Source: Streptomyces sp. MBT53
GTDB taxonomy: Bacteria; Actinomycetota; Actinomycetes; Streptomycetales; Streptomycetaceae
Assembly (NCBI RefSeq): GCF_016654115.1
Contig: NZ_JAEQAZ010000055.1
Location: forward strand, 1 to 47,618
DNA: 47,618 bases
Direction: 5' to 3'
The notes under the pieces are model-generated. The model was given only the letters and a program-made list of their open reading frames with translations. It ran no database searches and had not been told where the DNA came from. This document shows positions 31,461 through 40,639 of the stretch, one piece after another (within the stretch, counting starts at the first letter, position 1; the number at the start of each line of letters is the position of its first letter). The position numbers and the translations under genes were made by a program.

Positions 31461-33053
31461 ATGCAAACGCCCCCGCCGTCCACTCCGCGCACCGAGCCCA
31501 CCGACGCGGATGTCGAGGCCTTCAAGCAGCAGCTCGGGCGTCCGCCGCGCGGCCTGCGCGCGATCGCGCACCGCTGCCCGTGCGGACAGCCCGACGTGGT
31601 GGAGACGGCCCCCCGCCTCCCCGACGGCACGCCCTTCCCGACGACGTACTACCTCACGTGCCCGAAGGCCGCCTCGGCCATCGGCACGCTCGAGGCGAAC
31701 GGCGTCATGAAGGAGATGACGGCCCGGCTGCAGACGGACCCCGAACTGGCCGCCGCGTACCGTGCCGCGCACGAGGACTACATCGCGCGCCGCGACGCCA
31801 TCGAGGTCCTGGAGGGCTTCCCGAGCGCGGGCGGCATGCCGGACCGGGTGAAGTGTCTGCACGTCCTCGTGGGCCATTCCCTGGCCGCGGGCCCGGGCGT
31901 CAACCCGCTCGGCGACGAGGCGCTCGCGATGCTGCCGGAGTGGTGGGCGAAGGGCGCGTGCGTGCAGCCGCCGGCGGCACCGGACCCGGCCGACGAACTG
32001 CCCGCCGAGGCCGCCGAGACCTCCGACCCCACCGCGATCCGCAGCACGTACTTCTCCTACGTCCCGCTGCTTGAGGACGGTTTCAGCCGCGTCGCCGCGG
32101 TCGACTGCGGTACGAACTCCATCCGGCTGCTCGTCGCGGACGTGAACCCTGACACGGGTGAACTGCGGGAGCTGGACCGGCGGATGACGATCGTGCGGCT
32201 CGGCCAGGGCGTGGACAAGACCGGCGAGCTGGCCCCCGAGGCGCTGGAGCGGACGTTCGCGGCCTGCCGTGAGTACGCGGAGGTGATCCGGGAGAAGGGC
32301 GCCGACAAGGTCCGTTTCGTTGCCACGTCCGCCTCCCGTGACGCCTCGAACCGTGACGACTTCGTCCGGGGCGTCGTGGACATCCTGGGCGTCGAGCCGG
32401 AGGTGATCACCGGCGACGAGGAGGCGGAACTCTCCTTCACGGGCGCGACCAAGGAACTGACGGGCCGCGACGACCTCGCCAAGCCGTATCTCGTCGTGGA
32501 CATCGGCGGCGGCTCGACGGAGTTCGTGGTCGGCGACGACCAGGTCCGTGCCGCCCGCTCCGTGGACATCGGCTGCGTCCGCATGACCGAGCGTCATCTC
32601 GTCCGCGACGGCAAGGTCACGGACCCGCCGACCGCCGAGCAGGTGGCGGCGATGCGCGCGGACATCGAGGAGGCCCTCGACCTCGCGGCGAAGACGGTCC
32701 CGCTGCGCGAGGCCCGCACCTTGGTCGGCCTGGCCGGCTCGGTCACCACGGTCTCGTCGATCGCCCAGAACCTCCCCGAGTACGACACGGAGGCCATCCA
32801 CCACTCCCGCGTCTCCTACGACCGCGTCCGGGAGATCACGGAGTCCCTCCTCCGTTCCACCCACGCCGAACGCGCCGCGATCCCCTCCATGCACCCGGGC
32901 CGCGTCGACGTCATCGGCGCGGGCGCCCTCGTACTCCTCTCGATCATGGAGCGGACGGGCGCCACGGAGGTCGTGGTGAGCGAGCACGACATCTTGGACG
33001 GGATCGCGTTCGGCATCGCCGTCAAGGCCGCGGAAGAGGCTGGAGAGGCCTGA
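31461..33053 (+). CDS. DUF501 domain fused to Ppx/GppA exopolyphosphatase
   Basis: A 530-residue protein with two families in one frame. Residues 1-165 are DUF501 (VEAFKQQLGRPPRGLRAIAHRCPCGQPDVVET, then DRVKCLHVLVGHSLA), of unknown function. After a Pro/Ala/Glu linker, residues 208-528 are Ppx/GppA of the actin-like ATPase fold: VAAVDCGTNSIRLLVADV near 214, then FVATSASRDA, TGDEEAELSF and VVDIGGGSTEF near 344. This part would hydrolyse polyphosphate or pppGpp. The two are usually separate adjacent genes in actinobacteria. The second domain here has no internal ATG or GTG with a ribosome-binding site (it begins FSRVAAVD), so the fusion appears real unless an indel is hidden. Confidence 0.9.
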   Translation: MQTPPPSTPRTEPTDADVEAFKQQLGRPPRGLRAIAHRCPCGQPDVVETAPRLPDGTPFPTTYYLTCPKAASAIGTLEANGVMKEMTARLQTDPELAAAYRAAHEDYIARRDAIEVLEGFPSAGGMPDRVKCLHVLVGHSLAAGPGVNPLGDEALAMLPEWWAKGACVQPPAAPDPADELPAEAAETSDPTAIRSTYFSYVPLLEDGFSRVAAVDCGTNSIRLLVADVNPDTGELRELDRRMTIVRLGQGVDKTGELAPEALERTFAACREYAEVIREKGADKVRFVATSASRDASNRDDFVRGVVDILGVEPEVITGDEEAELSFTGATKELTGRDDLAKPYLVVDIGGGSTEFVVGDDQVRAARSVDIGCVRMTERHLVRDGKVTDPPTAEQVAAMRADIEEALDLAAKTVPLREARTLVGLAGSVTTVSSIAQNLPEYDTEAIHHSRVSYDRVREITESLLRSTHAERAAIPSMHPGRVDVIGAGALVLLSIMERTGATEVVVSEHDILDGIAFGIAVKAAEEAGEA

Positions 33054-33226
33054 GAGGCTGAAGACAACGACCGACCCGCGGTGCCGCCCTCTCGCTGGTC
33101 GTAGGGTGCGGCGTCGGCCTAGGGATTCGCCCCCGACGCGCGCCGGCCGTCGGGCATAGTCGGTGAGGGAACTCACCGATTTGTGCTCGTGGTCGGTGAG
33201 CGGAACGCGCGGGACGGGGGTCGCGG

Positions 33227-33502
33227 ATGCCGGTCGGCTTTGTGATGGAGATCTTGATCGTCGCCCTGATCGGGTGGCTGGTCTGGACGCTGGTTCGTTC
33301 CGGCTCGCGACGTGCCCGGTCGCGCCGTGAGCCAGGGGCGGGACCGGTTGCCCCGCTGCGCAGCGGGCCGGTGTACCGGACCCCGGCCGCGTCTTCGCCG
33401 ACGGGTGACGAGGGCCGGCGTCCCAGGCTGACGGTGGCCGCCGAGATCGCCGGAATCCTCGGGCTCTTCGTCGCCCTGATCGCCCTCGTCACCAGTCGCT
33501 AG
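33227..33502 (+). CDS. Small two-helix membrane protein
   Basis: A 91-residue protein with a transmembrane segment at each end (about 7-25, MEILIVALIGWLVWTLV; about 70-88, IAGILGLFVALIALV) and a basic, Arg/Pro-rich loop between. The ATG at 33227 is used; the internal ATG at 33245 would still keep the first helix. A G-rich run lies just upstream. No family is recognised. It sits between ppx and ndh with no visible coupling. Confidence 0.55.
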   Translation: MPVGFVMEILIVALIGWLVWTLVRSGSRRARSRREPGAGPVAPLRSGPVYRTPAASSPTGDEGRRPRLTVAAEIAGILGLFVALIALVTSR

Positions 33503-33621
33503 GCGCGGGCGGACACCCCGAATTATTACTGGCCGGTAGTAAACTCCTGAGCAGCCCATATAACGTATGAGCGGTTGCAGGGGGCGCTCGCCACCCCCTC
33601 CGGAACGTGTCCGTAAGAAAG

Positions 33622-33641
33622 TTCGTGAAGTTCTTCACAAG
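33622..33641. promoter_or_regulatory. Rex operator (ROP) upstream of ndh
   Basis: The core GTGAA-GTTC-TTCAC (33625-33638) matches the palindromic Rex site (TGTGAA-N4-TTCACA) at all but the outermost left base. Rex senses NADH/NAD+ and in S. coelicolor is known to regulate respiratory genes including ndh. The site is about 320 bp before the ndh start, implying a long leader or a distal promoter. Apart from this and an AT-rich patch near 33535-33565, I see nothing else in the 33503-33959 gap. Confidence 0.8.
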
Positions 33642-33959
33642 GAATTCTGTCCAGTTGGGCGACCGGACTGCCCCGGTTGGCCCGTCCGGGGTCCTGGCGG
33701 GCTCCGGAGCGTGCTCGGCGGCCCCGTACGGGAGTGATTCGGGGGAGTTTCGGGAGGGTGTCGCGGAGGTGTGGTCCAGGGGGTCCGGCGGGACAGAGGA
33801 GCAGCTCACGCGGCCTTGACAACGGGGCGAACCGCACCGCGGTTCACCTCGTGCGAGGTGACCTGGATCATGCGAGTCGCGGAGGATAACACAGCCCCTG
33901 TGGAAGCTTGTGAAGGGGCGCACGAGCGACCCCCCAGGGGCAGGTGGATACTCGATGGC

Positions 33960-35345
33960 ATGAGCACCACGGAGCGTCCCAGGATCCTCGTAGTAGGCGG
34001 TGGGTACGTAGGCCTGTACGCAGCTCGGCGCATTCTCAAGAAGATGCGCTACGGCGAGGCGACCGTCACGGTCGTCGACCCCCGGTCGTACATGACCTAC
34101 CAGCCCTTCCTCCCCGAAGCCGCCGCCGGCAGCATCTCCCCTCGGCACGTCGTCGTCCCGCTGCGACGCGTACTGCCGAAGGCGGAGGTCCTCACCGGCC
34201 GGGTCACCACCATCGACCAGGACCGCAAGGTCGCCACGATCGCCCCCCTCGTGGGTGAGGCGTACGAGCTGCCTTTCGACTACCTCGTCATCGCGATGGG
34301 CGCGGTCTCCCGCACCTTCCCGATCCCCGGCCTCGCCGAACAGGGCATCGGCATGAAGGGCATCGAGGAGTCCATCGGCCTGCGCAACCACGTCCTCGAG
34401 CAGCTCGACAAGGCCGACTCCACCACCGACGAGGAAATCCGCCGCAAGGCGCTCACCTTCGTCTTCGTCGGCGGCGGCTTCGCCGGCGCGGAGACCATCG
34501 GTGAGGTCGAGGACATGGCCCGGGACGCGGCCAAGTACTACACCAACGTCTCCCGCGAGGACATGCGTTTCGTCCTCGTCGACGCCGCCGACAAGATCCT
34601 CCCGGAGGTCGGCCCCAAGCTCGGCCTGTACGGCAAGGAGCACCTGGAGAGCCGCGGGATCGAGATCTACCTCTCGACCTCGATGGACTCCTGCGTCGGC
34701 GGTCACGTCGTGCTGAAGAACGGCCTGGAGGTCGACTCCAACACGATCGTGTGGACGGCCGGCGTCAAGCCGAACCCCGTTCTCTCCCGCTTCGGCCTCC
34801 CGCTCGGTCCGCGCGGTCACGTCGACGCCCAGCCGACCCTCCAGGTCACCGGCACCGACTACGTCTGGGCCGCCGGCGACAACGCCCAGGTGCCCGACAT
34901 CGCCGCCCGCAAGGCCGGCGTCGAGAACGCCTGGTGCCCGCCGAACGCCCAGCACGCGCTGCGTCAGGCGAAGGTCCTCGGCGACAACGTGATCTCCGGT
35001 ATGCGGGGCTTCCCGCAGAAGGAGTACTCGCACGCCAACAAGGGTGCCGTGGCCGGCCTCGGCCTCCACAAGGGCGTCGCCATGATCGTCATGGGCAAGG
35101 TGAAGATCAAGGTCAAGGGCCGTCTCGCCTGGTACATGCACCGTGGCTACCACGGTCTGGCGATGCCGACCTGGAACCGCAAGATCCGCGTCTTCGCCGA
35201 CTGGACGCTCGCGATGTTCCTCAAGCGCGAGGTCGTCTCGCTCGGCGCCATGGAGAACCCCCGCGAGGAGTTCTACGAGGCCGCCAAGCCGGCGCCGGCT
35301 CCGGCCGCCGCCGCGAAGACCGAGGAAAAGGCCAAGGCCTCCTGA
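33960..35345 (+). CDS. ndh: Type II NADH dehydrogenase
   Basis: A 461-residue FAD enzyme that passes electrons from NADH to menaquinone without pumping protons. The FAD-binding Rossmann motif is ILVVGGGYVGLYAARRI near the N-terminus, the NADH-binding motif is FVFVGGGFAGAETIGEVED near 165, and the second FAD motif is YVWAAGDNAQVPD near 300. The C-terminal region (RLAWYMHRGYHGLAMPTWNRKIRVFADWTLAMFL) provides the membrane-attachment helices; an Ala/Pro/Lys tail ends the protein. ATG 33960 is preferred because the upstream frame is non-homologous. A Rex site upstream ties expression to redox state. Confidence 0.95.
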   Translation: MSTTERPRILVVGGGYVGLYAARRILKKMRYGEATVTVVDPRSYMTYQPFLPEAAAGSISPRHVVVPLRRVLPKAEVLTGRVTTIDQDRKVATIAPLVGEAYELPFDYLVIAMGAVSRTFPIPGLAEQGIGMKGIEESIGLRNHVLEQLDKADSTTDEEIRRKALTFVFVGGGFAGAETIGEVEDMARDAAKYYTNVSREDMRFVLVDAADKILPEVGPKLGLYGKEHLESRGIEIYLSTSMDSCVGGHVVLKNGLEVDSNTIVWTAGVKPNPVLSRFGLPLGPRGHVDAQPTLQVTGTDYVWAAGDNAQVPDIAARKAGVENAWCPPNAQHALRQAKVLGDNVISGMRGFPQKEYSHANKGAVAGLGLHKGVAMIVMGKVKIKVKGRLAWYMHRGYHGLAMPTWNRKIRVFADWTLAMFLKREVVSLGAMENPREEFYEAAKPAPAPAAAAKTEEKAKAS

Positions 35346-35392
35346 CCTCAGGTCGCGCCTGACCCGTAGTACCCGCAATACCCGCAGTACGC

Positions 35393-35436
35393 CCGAAGGG
35401 GCCGTCCGCCATCCGTGGTGCGGACGGCCCCTTCGG
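35393..35436 (+). terminator. Intrinsic terminator after ndh
   Basis: A perfect 16-bp stem (35393-35408 with 35421-35436) with a 12-base loop, 47 bp after the ndh stop. There is only a weak T run. Confidence 0.85.
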
Positions 35437-35454
35437 CGTTCCCGGCGCCCCGCG

Positions 35455-35487
35455 TCTACATGTCCTTCTACATGTCCTCTACATCTG
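35455..35487. repeat. 12-bp direct repeat upstream of the Cfa-like gene
   Basis: Two perfect TCTACATGTCCT units (35455-35466, 35467-35478) and a partial third (CTACATCTG), about 100 bp before the start of the next gene, in promoter position. Confidence 0.8.
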
Positions 35488-35588
35488 TTTTGCCTACTCG
35501 TAATGCTCAAGCAGGACTGCGATCGGGCCTGGCCGGTGTTTACGTAGTGATGGACAATTCCGGGATCCGCGTCACGGAGGTGTGCGCC

Positions 35589-36881
35589 ATGGCTGATGCC
35601 GCGCTGCGGCTCAAATCCCTCTTCGAACAGCTACTGGGAACCCCTGTCCCGGTGCGCATCCGCGCCTGGGACGGTTCCGAGGCCGGGCCGCCCGATGCAC
35701 CGGCCCTGGTCGTACGCAATCGCCGCGCCCTGCGCCGACTCCTGTGGAAACCCGGAGAACTGGGCATGGCGCGTGCCTGGGTCGCCGGAGACCTGGACAT
35801 CGAGGGCGACCTGTACGAGGGCCTCGACGCGCTGTCCTCGCTGGTGTGGGAGCGCGGCGACGACGCCCGCAGCCTCGCCCAGGCCCTGCGTGACCCCGAG
35901 GTGCGGTCCGCCGTACGCGGACTGGTGAAGCTCGCCGGACTCCCGCTGCCGCCCGCCCCGCCCCCGGAGGAGGTCCGCCGCAGCCGCGCCCACCTCCACA
36001 CCAAGCGCACCGACAAACGCGCCATCAGCCACCACTACGACGTCGGCAACGACTTCTACGAGATCGTCCTCGGCCCCTCGATGGTCTACTCGTGCGCCTA
36101 CTGGGAGTCCCCGGACGGCACGTTGGAGGACGCACAGCGCGACAAGCTCGAACTCATCTGCCGCAAGCTGGAGTTGACGCCCGGTCAGCGGCTGCTGGAC
36201 GTCGGCTGCGGCTGGGGTTCGATGGCGATCCACGCGGCCCGCGAGTACGGCGTGAGCGTGGTCGGCGTGACCCTCTCGCAGGAACAGGCGGCCTACGCCC
36301 GTAAGCGCGTCGCCGAGGAGGGGCTCACCGACAAGGTGGAGATCCGCGTCCAGGACTACCGCGATGTCACCGACGGGCCCTACGACGCCATCTCCTCCGT
36401 GGGCATGGCCGAACACGTGGGCTCCGCACGGTACTTGGAGTACGCGAGGGTCCTCCACGCGCTGCTCGGACCGGGCGGGCGGCTGCTCAACCACCAGATC
36501 GCCCGCCGCCCGTGGCAGGACGAATCGGCGTACGACATCGACGAGTTCATCGACGCGTACGTCTTCCCCGACGGCGAACTCGCCCCGATCGGCGCCACCG
36601 TGACCCAGCTGGAGAGCGCCGGGTTCGAGGTGCGGGACGTCGAGGCGATCCGCGAGCACTACGGGCTCACCCTGCGCCGCTGGGTCGCCAACCTGGAGGC
36701 CGAGTGGCGGCGCGCGGTCGGGCTGGTCGGCGCCGGCCGGGCCCGGGTGTGGCGGCTCTACATGGCGGCCTCCGCGCTCGGCTTCGAGCGCAACCGCATA
36801 GGAGTGAACCAGGTGTTGGCCGTCAGAACCCCCGAACCGGGCGGCTCGGGAATGCCGCTGCGCGCCCGCACCTGGAACTGA
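35589..36881 (+). CDS. Cyclopropane-fatty-acyl-phospholipid synthase-like methyltransferase
   Basis: A 430-residue SAM-dependent enzyme of the CFA/mycolic acid cyclopropane synthase family, which adds methylene across double bonds of membrane lipid acyl chains. The N-terminal 110 residues are the sterol-carrier-like domain of CFA synthases (PVPVRIRAWDGSEAGPPDAPALVVRNRRAL). The catalytic domain shows HHYDVGNDFYEIVLG, YSCAYWESPDGTLEDAQ, SAM motif LLDVGCGWGSMAIHAA near 202, and SSVGMAEHVG. GGAGGTG precedes ATG 35589 at good spacing. It is convergent with the second ABC operon. Confidence 0.9.
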   Translation: MADAALRLKSLFEQLLGTPVPVRIRAWDGSEAGPPDAPALVVRNRRALRRLLWKPGELGMARAWVAGDLDIEGDLYEGLDALSSLVWERGDDARSLAQALRDPEVRSAVRGLVKLAGLPLPPAPPPEEVRRSRAHLHTKRTDKRAISHHYDVGNDFYEIVLGPSMVYSCAYWESPDGTLEDAQRDKLELICRKLELTPGQRLLDVGCGWGSMAIHAAREYGVSVVGVTLSQEQAAYARKRVAEEGLTDKVEIRVQDYRDVTDGPYDAISSVGMAEHVGSARYLEYARVLHALLGPGGRLLNHQIARRPWQDESAYDIDEFIDAYVFPDGELAPIGATVTQLESAGFEVRDVEAIREHYGLTLRRWVANLEAEWRRAVGLVGAGRARVWRLYMAASALGFERNRIGVNQVLAVRTPEPGGSGMPLRARTWN

Positions 36882-36904
36882 CCGAGTTTTCAGGGCAACA
36901 GGAA

Positions 36905-36933
36905 GGGCCCCGTTCCGATCCGGAACGGGGCCC
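36905..36933. terminator. Bidirectional terminator, Cfa-like / ABC permease
   Basis: A perfect 12-bp stem (36905-36916 with 36922-36933) with a GATCC loop, between stops of convergent genes. Confidence 0.85.
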
Positions 36934-36947
36934 CAACTCGTCTACGG

Positions 36948-39476
36948 CTACTCGGACTTGATGGCCGACAGCATGTTCAGCTTGGCCGCGCGCCGGGCCG
37001 GCCACAGGGCCGCCAGGACGCCGACCGTGCCCGCCAGGAGCAGGAAGAGCGCCATCCGGGCCCAGGGGATGACCAGTTCGTACGTCGACATCTTCGCGCC
37101 GATCAACTCACCGGCCGCCCAGCCGAAGAAGACGCCCAGGCCGATACCGAGCACCCCGCCGAAGAGCGAGATGACCAGGGACTCAAGACGGACCATCCGC
37201 TTGATGCCCTTGCGGTCCAGGCCGATCGCGCGCAGCATCCCGATCTCCTGCGAGCGTTCGAAGACCGACATGGCAAGGGTGTTGATGACTCCGAGGACCG
37301 CGACGATCACCGCCATGGCGAGCAGGCCGTAGACCATGTTGAGGATCAGGGTGAAGACCTGCGCGATGCTGTTGGAGAGGTCCTTCTTGTCCTGGACCTT
37401 GACGGCCGGGTTGGAGCCGAGGGCCTTCTCCAGCTTGTCCTTGGTCGAACTCGACGCGCCGTCCGCGGTCTTGACGAGGATCTGCATGTCGGCCGGGTCG
37501 GTCTGGTGCGGGGAGAGTGTCGCGTTGTCGAGCATGATGCCGCTGATCAGCGCGTTGCCCTCGTACACCGCGGAGACGGTCAGCTGCTGCGCCTTGCCGT
37601 CCTCGTAGTGCGTGGTGAAGGTCGAACCGGCCTTCCAGCCATGGGACTTGGCCGTGTCGTCGTCCACGACGACCTGGCTGCCGGCGACCTTGAAGGTGCC
37701 GCTGTCGACCTTGAGGTCGGTGAGCTTGCCGATCGCGGAGCCGTTGACCCCGGTGAGGAACTCGGTCGTGCCGTCGATGCGCGAAGGGGCGTTGCGCAGC
37801 GGGCTGCTGGCGGTGATGCCGGAGGTGGTGGTGAGCGTCTTGTCGACGTCGGGGGAGAGCTGGTTGCCGTTCGCCATCGACACGATGTAGTCGGCGCTGA
37901 TCGCGGACGAGGCCATCTTGTCGATCGCCTGCTGGAGGCTGCCCGCCATCACCGTCATGCCGGTGATGAGGGTGAGGCCGATCATCAGCGCGGAGGCGGT
38001 GGCGGCCGTACGGCGCGGGTTGCGCACCGAGTTCTGGCGGGCCAGCTTGCCGGAGATCCCGAAGATCCGCAGGGCCGGGGCCGCCGCCGCGATCAGCGGG
38101 CGGGACAGCAGCGGGGTCAGGATGAACACGCCGATGATGAGGAGTACGGCGCCGATCCCCATGGGGGCCTGGCCGTCCGAGCCGTTCATCGACGTGGCCG
38201 CGATGACGACCGCGACGCCCGCGCCGGAGAACAGCGCGCCGAGGGTGTTGCGCAGCACCAGCGACTTGGTGGTGGCCGTCGCGTGCACGCTGCTCATCGC
38301 GGCGACCGGCGGGATCTTCGCGGCCCGGCGGCCGGGCAGCCAGGCGGCGAGCATGGTGATGAGGATGCCGACCGCGAGGGCGCTGAGGACCGTGCCCGAG
38401 GTGATGATCAGCGGGCCGTCCGGGACGGTCGCGCCGATCGTGCCCATCAGGGCGCGCAGCCCGGCGCCGATGCCGATACCGGCCACCAGACCGGCCACGG
38501 CGGCGACCGCGCCGACCACGAAGGCCTCAAGGAGCACCGACCGCGTGACCTGCCGGCGGGAGGCGCCGACCGCGCGCAGCAGCGCCAGTTCCTTGGTGCG
38601 CTGGGCGACCAGCATGGTGAAGGTGTTGGCGATGATGAACGTGCCGACGAAGAGCGCGATGCCCGCGAAGACCAGCAGCCCCGACTTCAGCCCGCTCATC
38701 GAGGAGGCGATCGTCTCGGCCTGGTCGTCGGCGAGCTTCTTGGCGGTGGTGGTCTCCGTCTGCCCCTTGGGGAGGGCCTGGTCGAGCGCGGACTTGAGGG
38801 CCGCCTGGCTCGTCCCGGCCGCCGCCTTCACGTCGATCTCGTCGTACGTCCCCGCCTTGCCGAACAGCTTCTGCGCGGTGGCCGTGTCGAAGAGGGCGAG
38901 GCTGCCGCCGGCGGCGACATTGCCGTCGTCGGTGGTGAAGATGCCGGTGATCCTCGGGGACAGCACCGGCCCGTCGACCGAGATGCGGACGGTGTCGCCG
39001 ACCTTGTACCCGGCGCGCTCGGCGGTCTCGGAGTCGATCGCGACCTCGCCCGAACCGTGCGGTGCCGTACCGGACTTGAGGGGATAGCGGGCGTCCTTGG
39101 ACCCCCAGTAGTTGCCGCCCTCGGACTGGAAGCCGCCGCCGATGAGCTTGCCCTTCTTGTCGGCTATGGCGGTGAAGCCGTTCACGACACCGGTCGCGGA
39201 CGCGGCGCCCGGCACCTTCGCGCTGGTGTCCAGCATGGCCTGGGTCAGCTCGGGCGTCTTGCCGACCGTGTCGCCCTTGTCGTCCTGGGACTTGGCCCGG
39301 ACGGCGACGTCGACCTGGTCGAAGCCCTTGGCCGAGCTGTTCTGGAAGGCGTTCGAGATGGTGTTAGTGAAGACCAGGGTCCCCGACACGAACGCGACGC
39401 CGAGCATCACGGCGAGCACGGTCATGAGGAGCCGGGCCTTGTGCGCGAGTACGTTGCGCAAGGCGGTTCGGAACAT
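36948..39476 (-). CDS. ABC transporter permease, two FtsX domains (second copy)
   Basis: An 842-residue permease like that at 3597-6170. After an N-terminal helix and a MacB-type extracytoplasmic domain come FtsX domain one (about 260-395: FIIANTFTMLVAQRTKELALLRAVGASRRQV), a second extracytoplasmic segment, and FtsX domain two (about 725-840: VINTLAMSVFERSQEIGMLRAIGLDRKGI). It starts at ATG 39474-39476. Unlike the first pair, 128 bp separate it from its ATPase, and those bases carry imperfect direct repeats (GTGACGAGTTGATG, GTGACGAGGTGATG) just after 39535. Substrate unknown. Confidence 0.93.
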   Translation of the reverse strand: MFRTALRNVLAHKARLLMTVLAVMLGVAFVSGTLVFTNTISNAFQNSSAKGFDQVDVAVRAKSQDDKGDTVGKTPELTQAMLDTSAKVPGAASATGVVNGFTAIADKKGKLIGGGFQSEGGNYWGSKDARYPLKSGTAPHGSGEVAIDSETAERAGYKVGDTVRISVDGPVLSPRITGIFTTDDGNVAAGGSLALFDTATAQKLFGKAGTYDEIDVKAAAGTSQAALKSALDQALPKGQTETTTAKKLADDQAETIASSMSGLKSGLLVFAGIALFVGTFIIANTFTMLVAQRTKELALLRAVGASRRQVTRSVLLEAFVVGAVAAVAGLVAGIGIGAGLRALMGTIGATVPDGPLIITSGTVLSALAVGILITMLAAWLPGRRAAKIPPVAAMSSVHATATTKSLVLRNTLGALFSGAGVAVVIAATSMNGSDGQAPMGIGAVLLIIGVFILTPLLSRPLIAAAAPALRIFGISGKLARQNSVRNPRRTAATASALMIGLTLITGMTVMAGSLQQAIDKMASSAISADYIVSMANGNQLSPDVDKTLTTTSGITASSPLRNAPSRIDGTTEFLTGVNGSAIGKLTDLKVDSGTFKVAGSQVVVDDDTAKSHGWKAGSTFTTHYEDGKAQQLTVSAVYEGNALISGIMLDNATLSPHQTDPADMQILVKTADGASSSTKDKLEKALGSNPAVKVQDKKDLSNSIAQVFTLILNMVYGLLAMAVIVAVLGVINTLAMSVFERSQEIGMLRAIGLDRKGIKRMVRLESLVISLFGGVLGIGLGVFFGWAAGELIGAKMSTYELVIPWARMALFLLLAGTVGVLAALWPARRAAKLNMLSAIKSE

Positions 39477-39604
39477 GGGTCTACTCAGTCCAGGTGTACG
39501 AGAGGTGAGCCGGGGCGGCGAAGTCCGGTGCCGGCGTGACGAGTTGATGAGCCGTCACGCGGCGGCTCGCGCCCGAGTGACGAGGTGATGGATCGTCAGA
39601 GGGC

Positions 39605-40375
39605 TTAGCTGGTCCGGCCCTTGGCGTCGAAGCGCTTCATGCGGTCGAGCACCGAGTCCGCCGTCGGCTCGAAGACCTCGTCGACGATGCGGCCGTCCGC
39701 GAGGAACACCACCCGGTCCGCGTAGGCCGCGGCCACCGGGTCGTGGGTCACCATGACCACCGTCTGCCCCAGCTCCCGTACGGAGTTGCGCAGAAAGCCC
39801 AGCACCTCCGCGCCGGAGCGCGAGTCGAGGTTTCCGGTCGGCTCGTCGCCGAAGATGATGTCGGGGCGGGAGGCCAACGCCCTTGCCACGGCGACGCGTT
39901 GCTGCTGGCCGCCGGAGAGCTGGGAGGGCCGGTGCTTGAGCCGGTCGGCGAGACCGATCATCCGGATCACCGAGTCCAGCCACTCCTTGTCGGGCTTGCG
40001 GCCCGCGATGTCCATGGGGAGCGTGATGTTCTCCAGGGCCGTCAGCGTCGGCAGCAGGTTGAACGCCTGGAAGATGAAACCGATCTTGTCCCGGCGCAAC
40101 TTCGTGAGCTGCTTGTCCTTCAGGGAGCCCAGCTCGGTGTCACCGATCCGGACGGAACCGGACGAGAACGTGTCCAGGCCGGCCACGCAGTGCATGAGGG
40201 TGGACTTGCCGGACCCCGAGGGGCCCATGATCGCCGTGAACTCGGCCTGCCGGAACGAGATGGAGACCTGGTCGAGGGCGACCACCTGGGTCTCGCCCTG
40301 TCCGTAGATCTTGGAAAGATCCGTGGCGCGCGCGGCCACTGAGGTGGTCCGGTCGGCGATGGGGGTGGTGGTCAC
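39605..40375 (-). CDS. ABC transporter ATP-binding protein (second MacB-type copy)
   Basis: A 256-residue ATPase paired with the downstream permease. It has Walker A GPSGSGKST, LSGGQQQRVAVARALASRP, Walker B IIFGDEPTGNLDS and H-loop VTHDP. Long identical stretches with the ATPase at 2812-3600 point to an ancient duplication of the whole system. GTG 40373-40375 is chosen because AGGAG lies eight bases upstream; the longer ATG start at 40453 has none. The gene is transcribed away from bldA. Confidence 0.95.
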   Translation of the reverse strand: MTTTPIADRTTSVAARATDLSKIYGQGETQVVALDQVSISFRQAEFTAIMGPSGSGKSTLMHCVAGLDTFSSGSVRIGDTELGSLKDKQLTKLRRDKIGFIFQAFNLLPTLTALENITLPMDIAGRKPDKEWLDSVIRMIGLADRLKHRPSQLSGGQQQRVAVARALASRPDIIFGDEPTGNLDSRSGAEVLGFLRNSVRELGQTVVMVTHDPVAAAYADRVVFLADGRIVDEVFEPTADSVLDRMKRFDAKGRTS

Positions 40376-40639
40376 GGAAGGCACTCCTGTCGGGACGACG
40401 GTGTTGCTGGGGACGTGTCCCATCCTTCCGGCCGTATCCCGCCGTGGAGTCACCCGCTGTTCCGGTTCCGGGGGCAGCCTTCAGTCGGACTGCACCTCGC
40501 GCTGTCATACCTGGGGATGAGGACCGCCCCCGAGGCGGGCCCTGAGCCGGGCCCAGGTCAAGAACCGGTGGAGCACCCTCGTTCGGGCGGTGAAATTCCG
40601 TCATTCCGCATACAGGCCCCCACACCGCACGCAAGGCTA

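Noticed and set aside
37506..39539. Long plus-strand frame opposite the second permease
   Set aside because: Shadow with Gly/Arg/Asp/His-rich nonsense; no ribosome-binding site and no domain.
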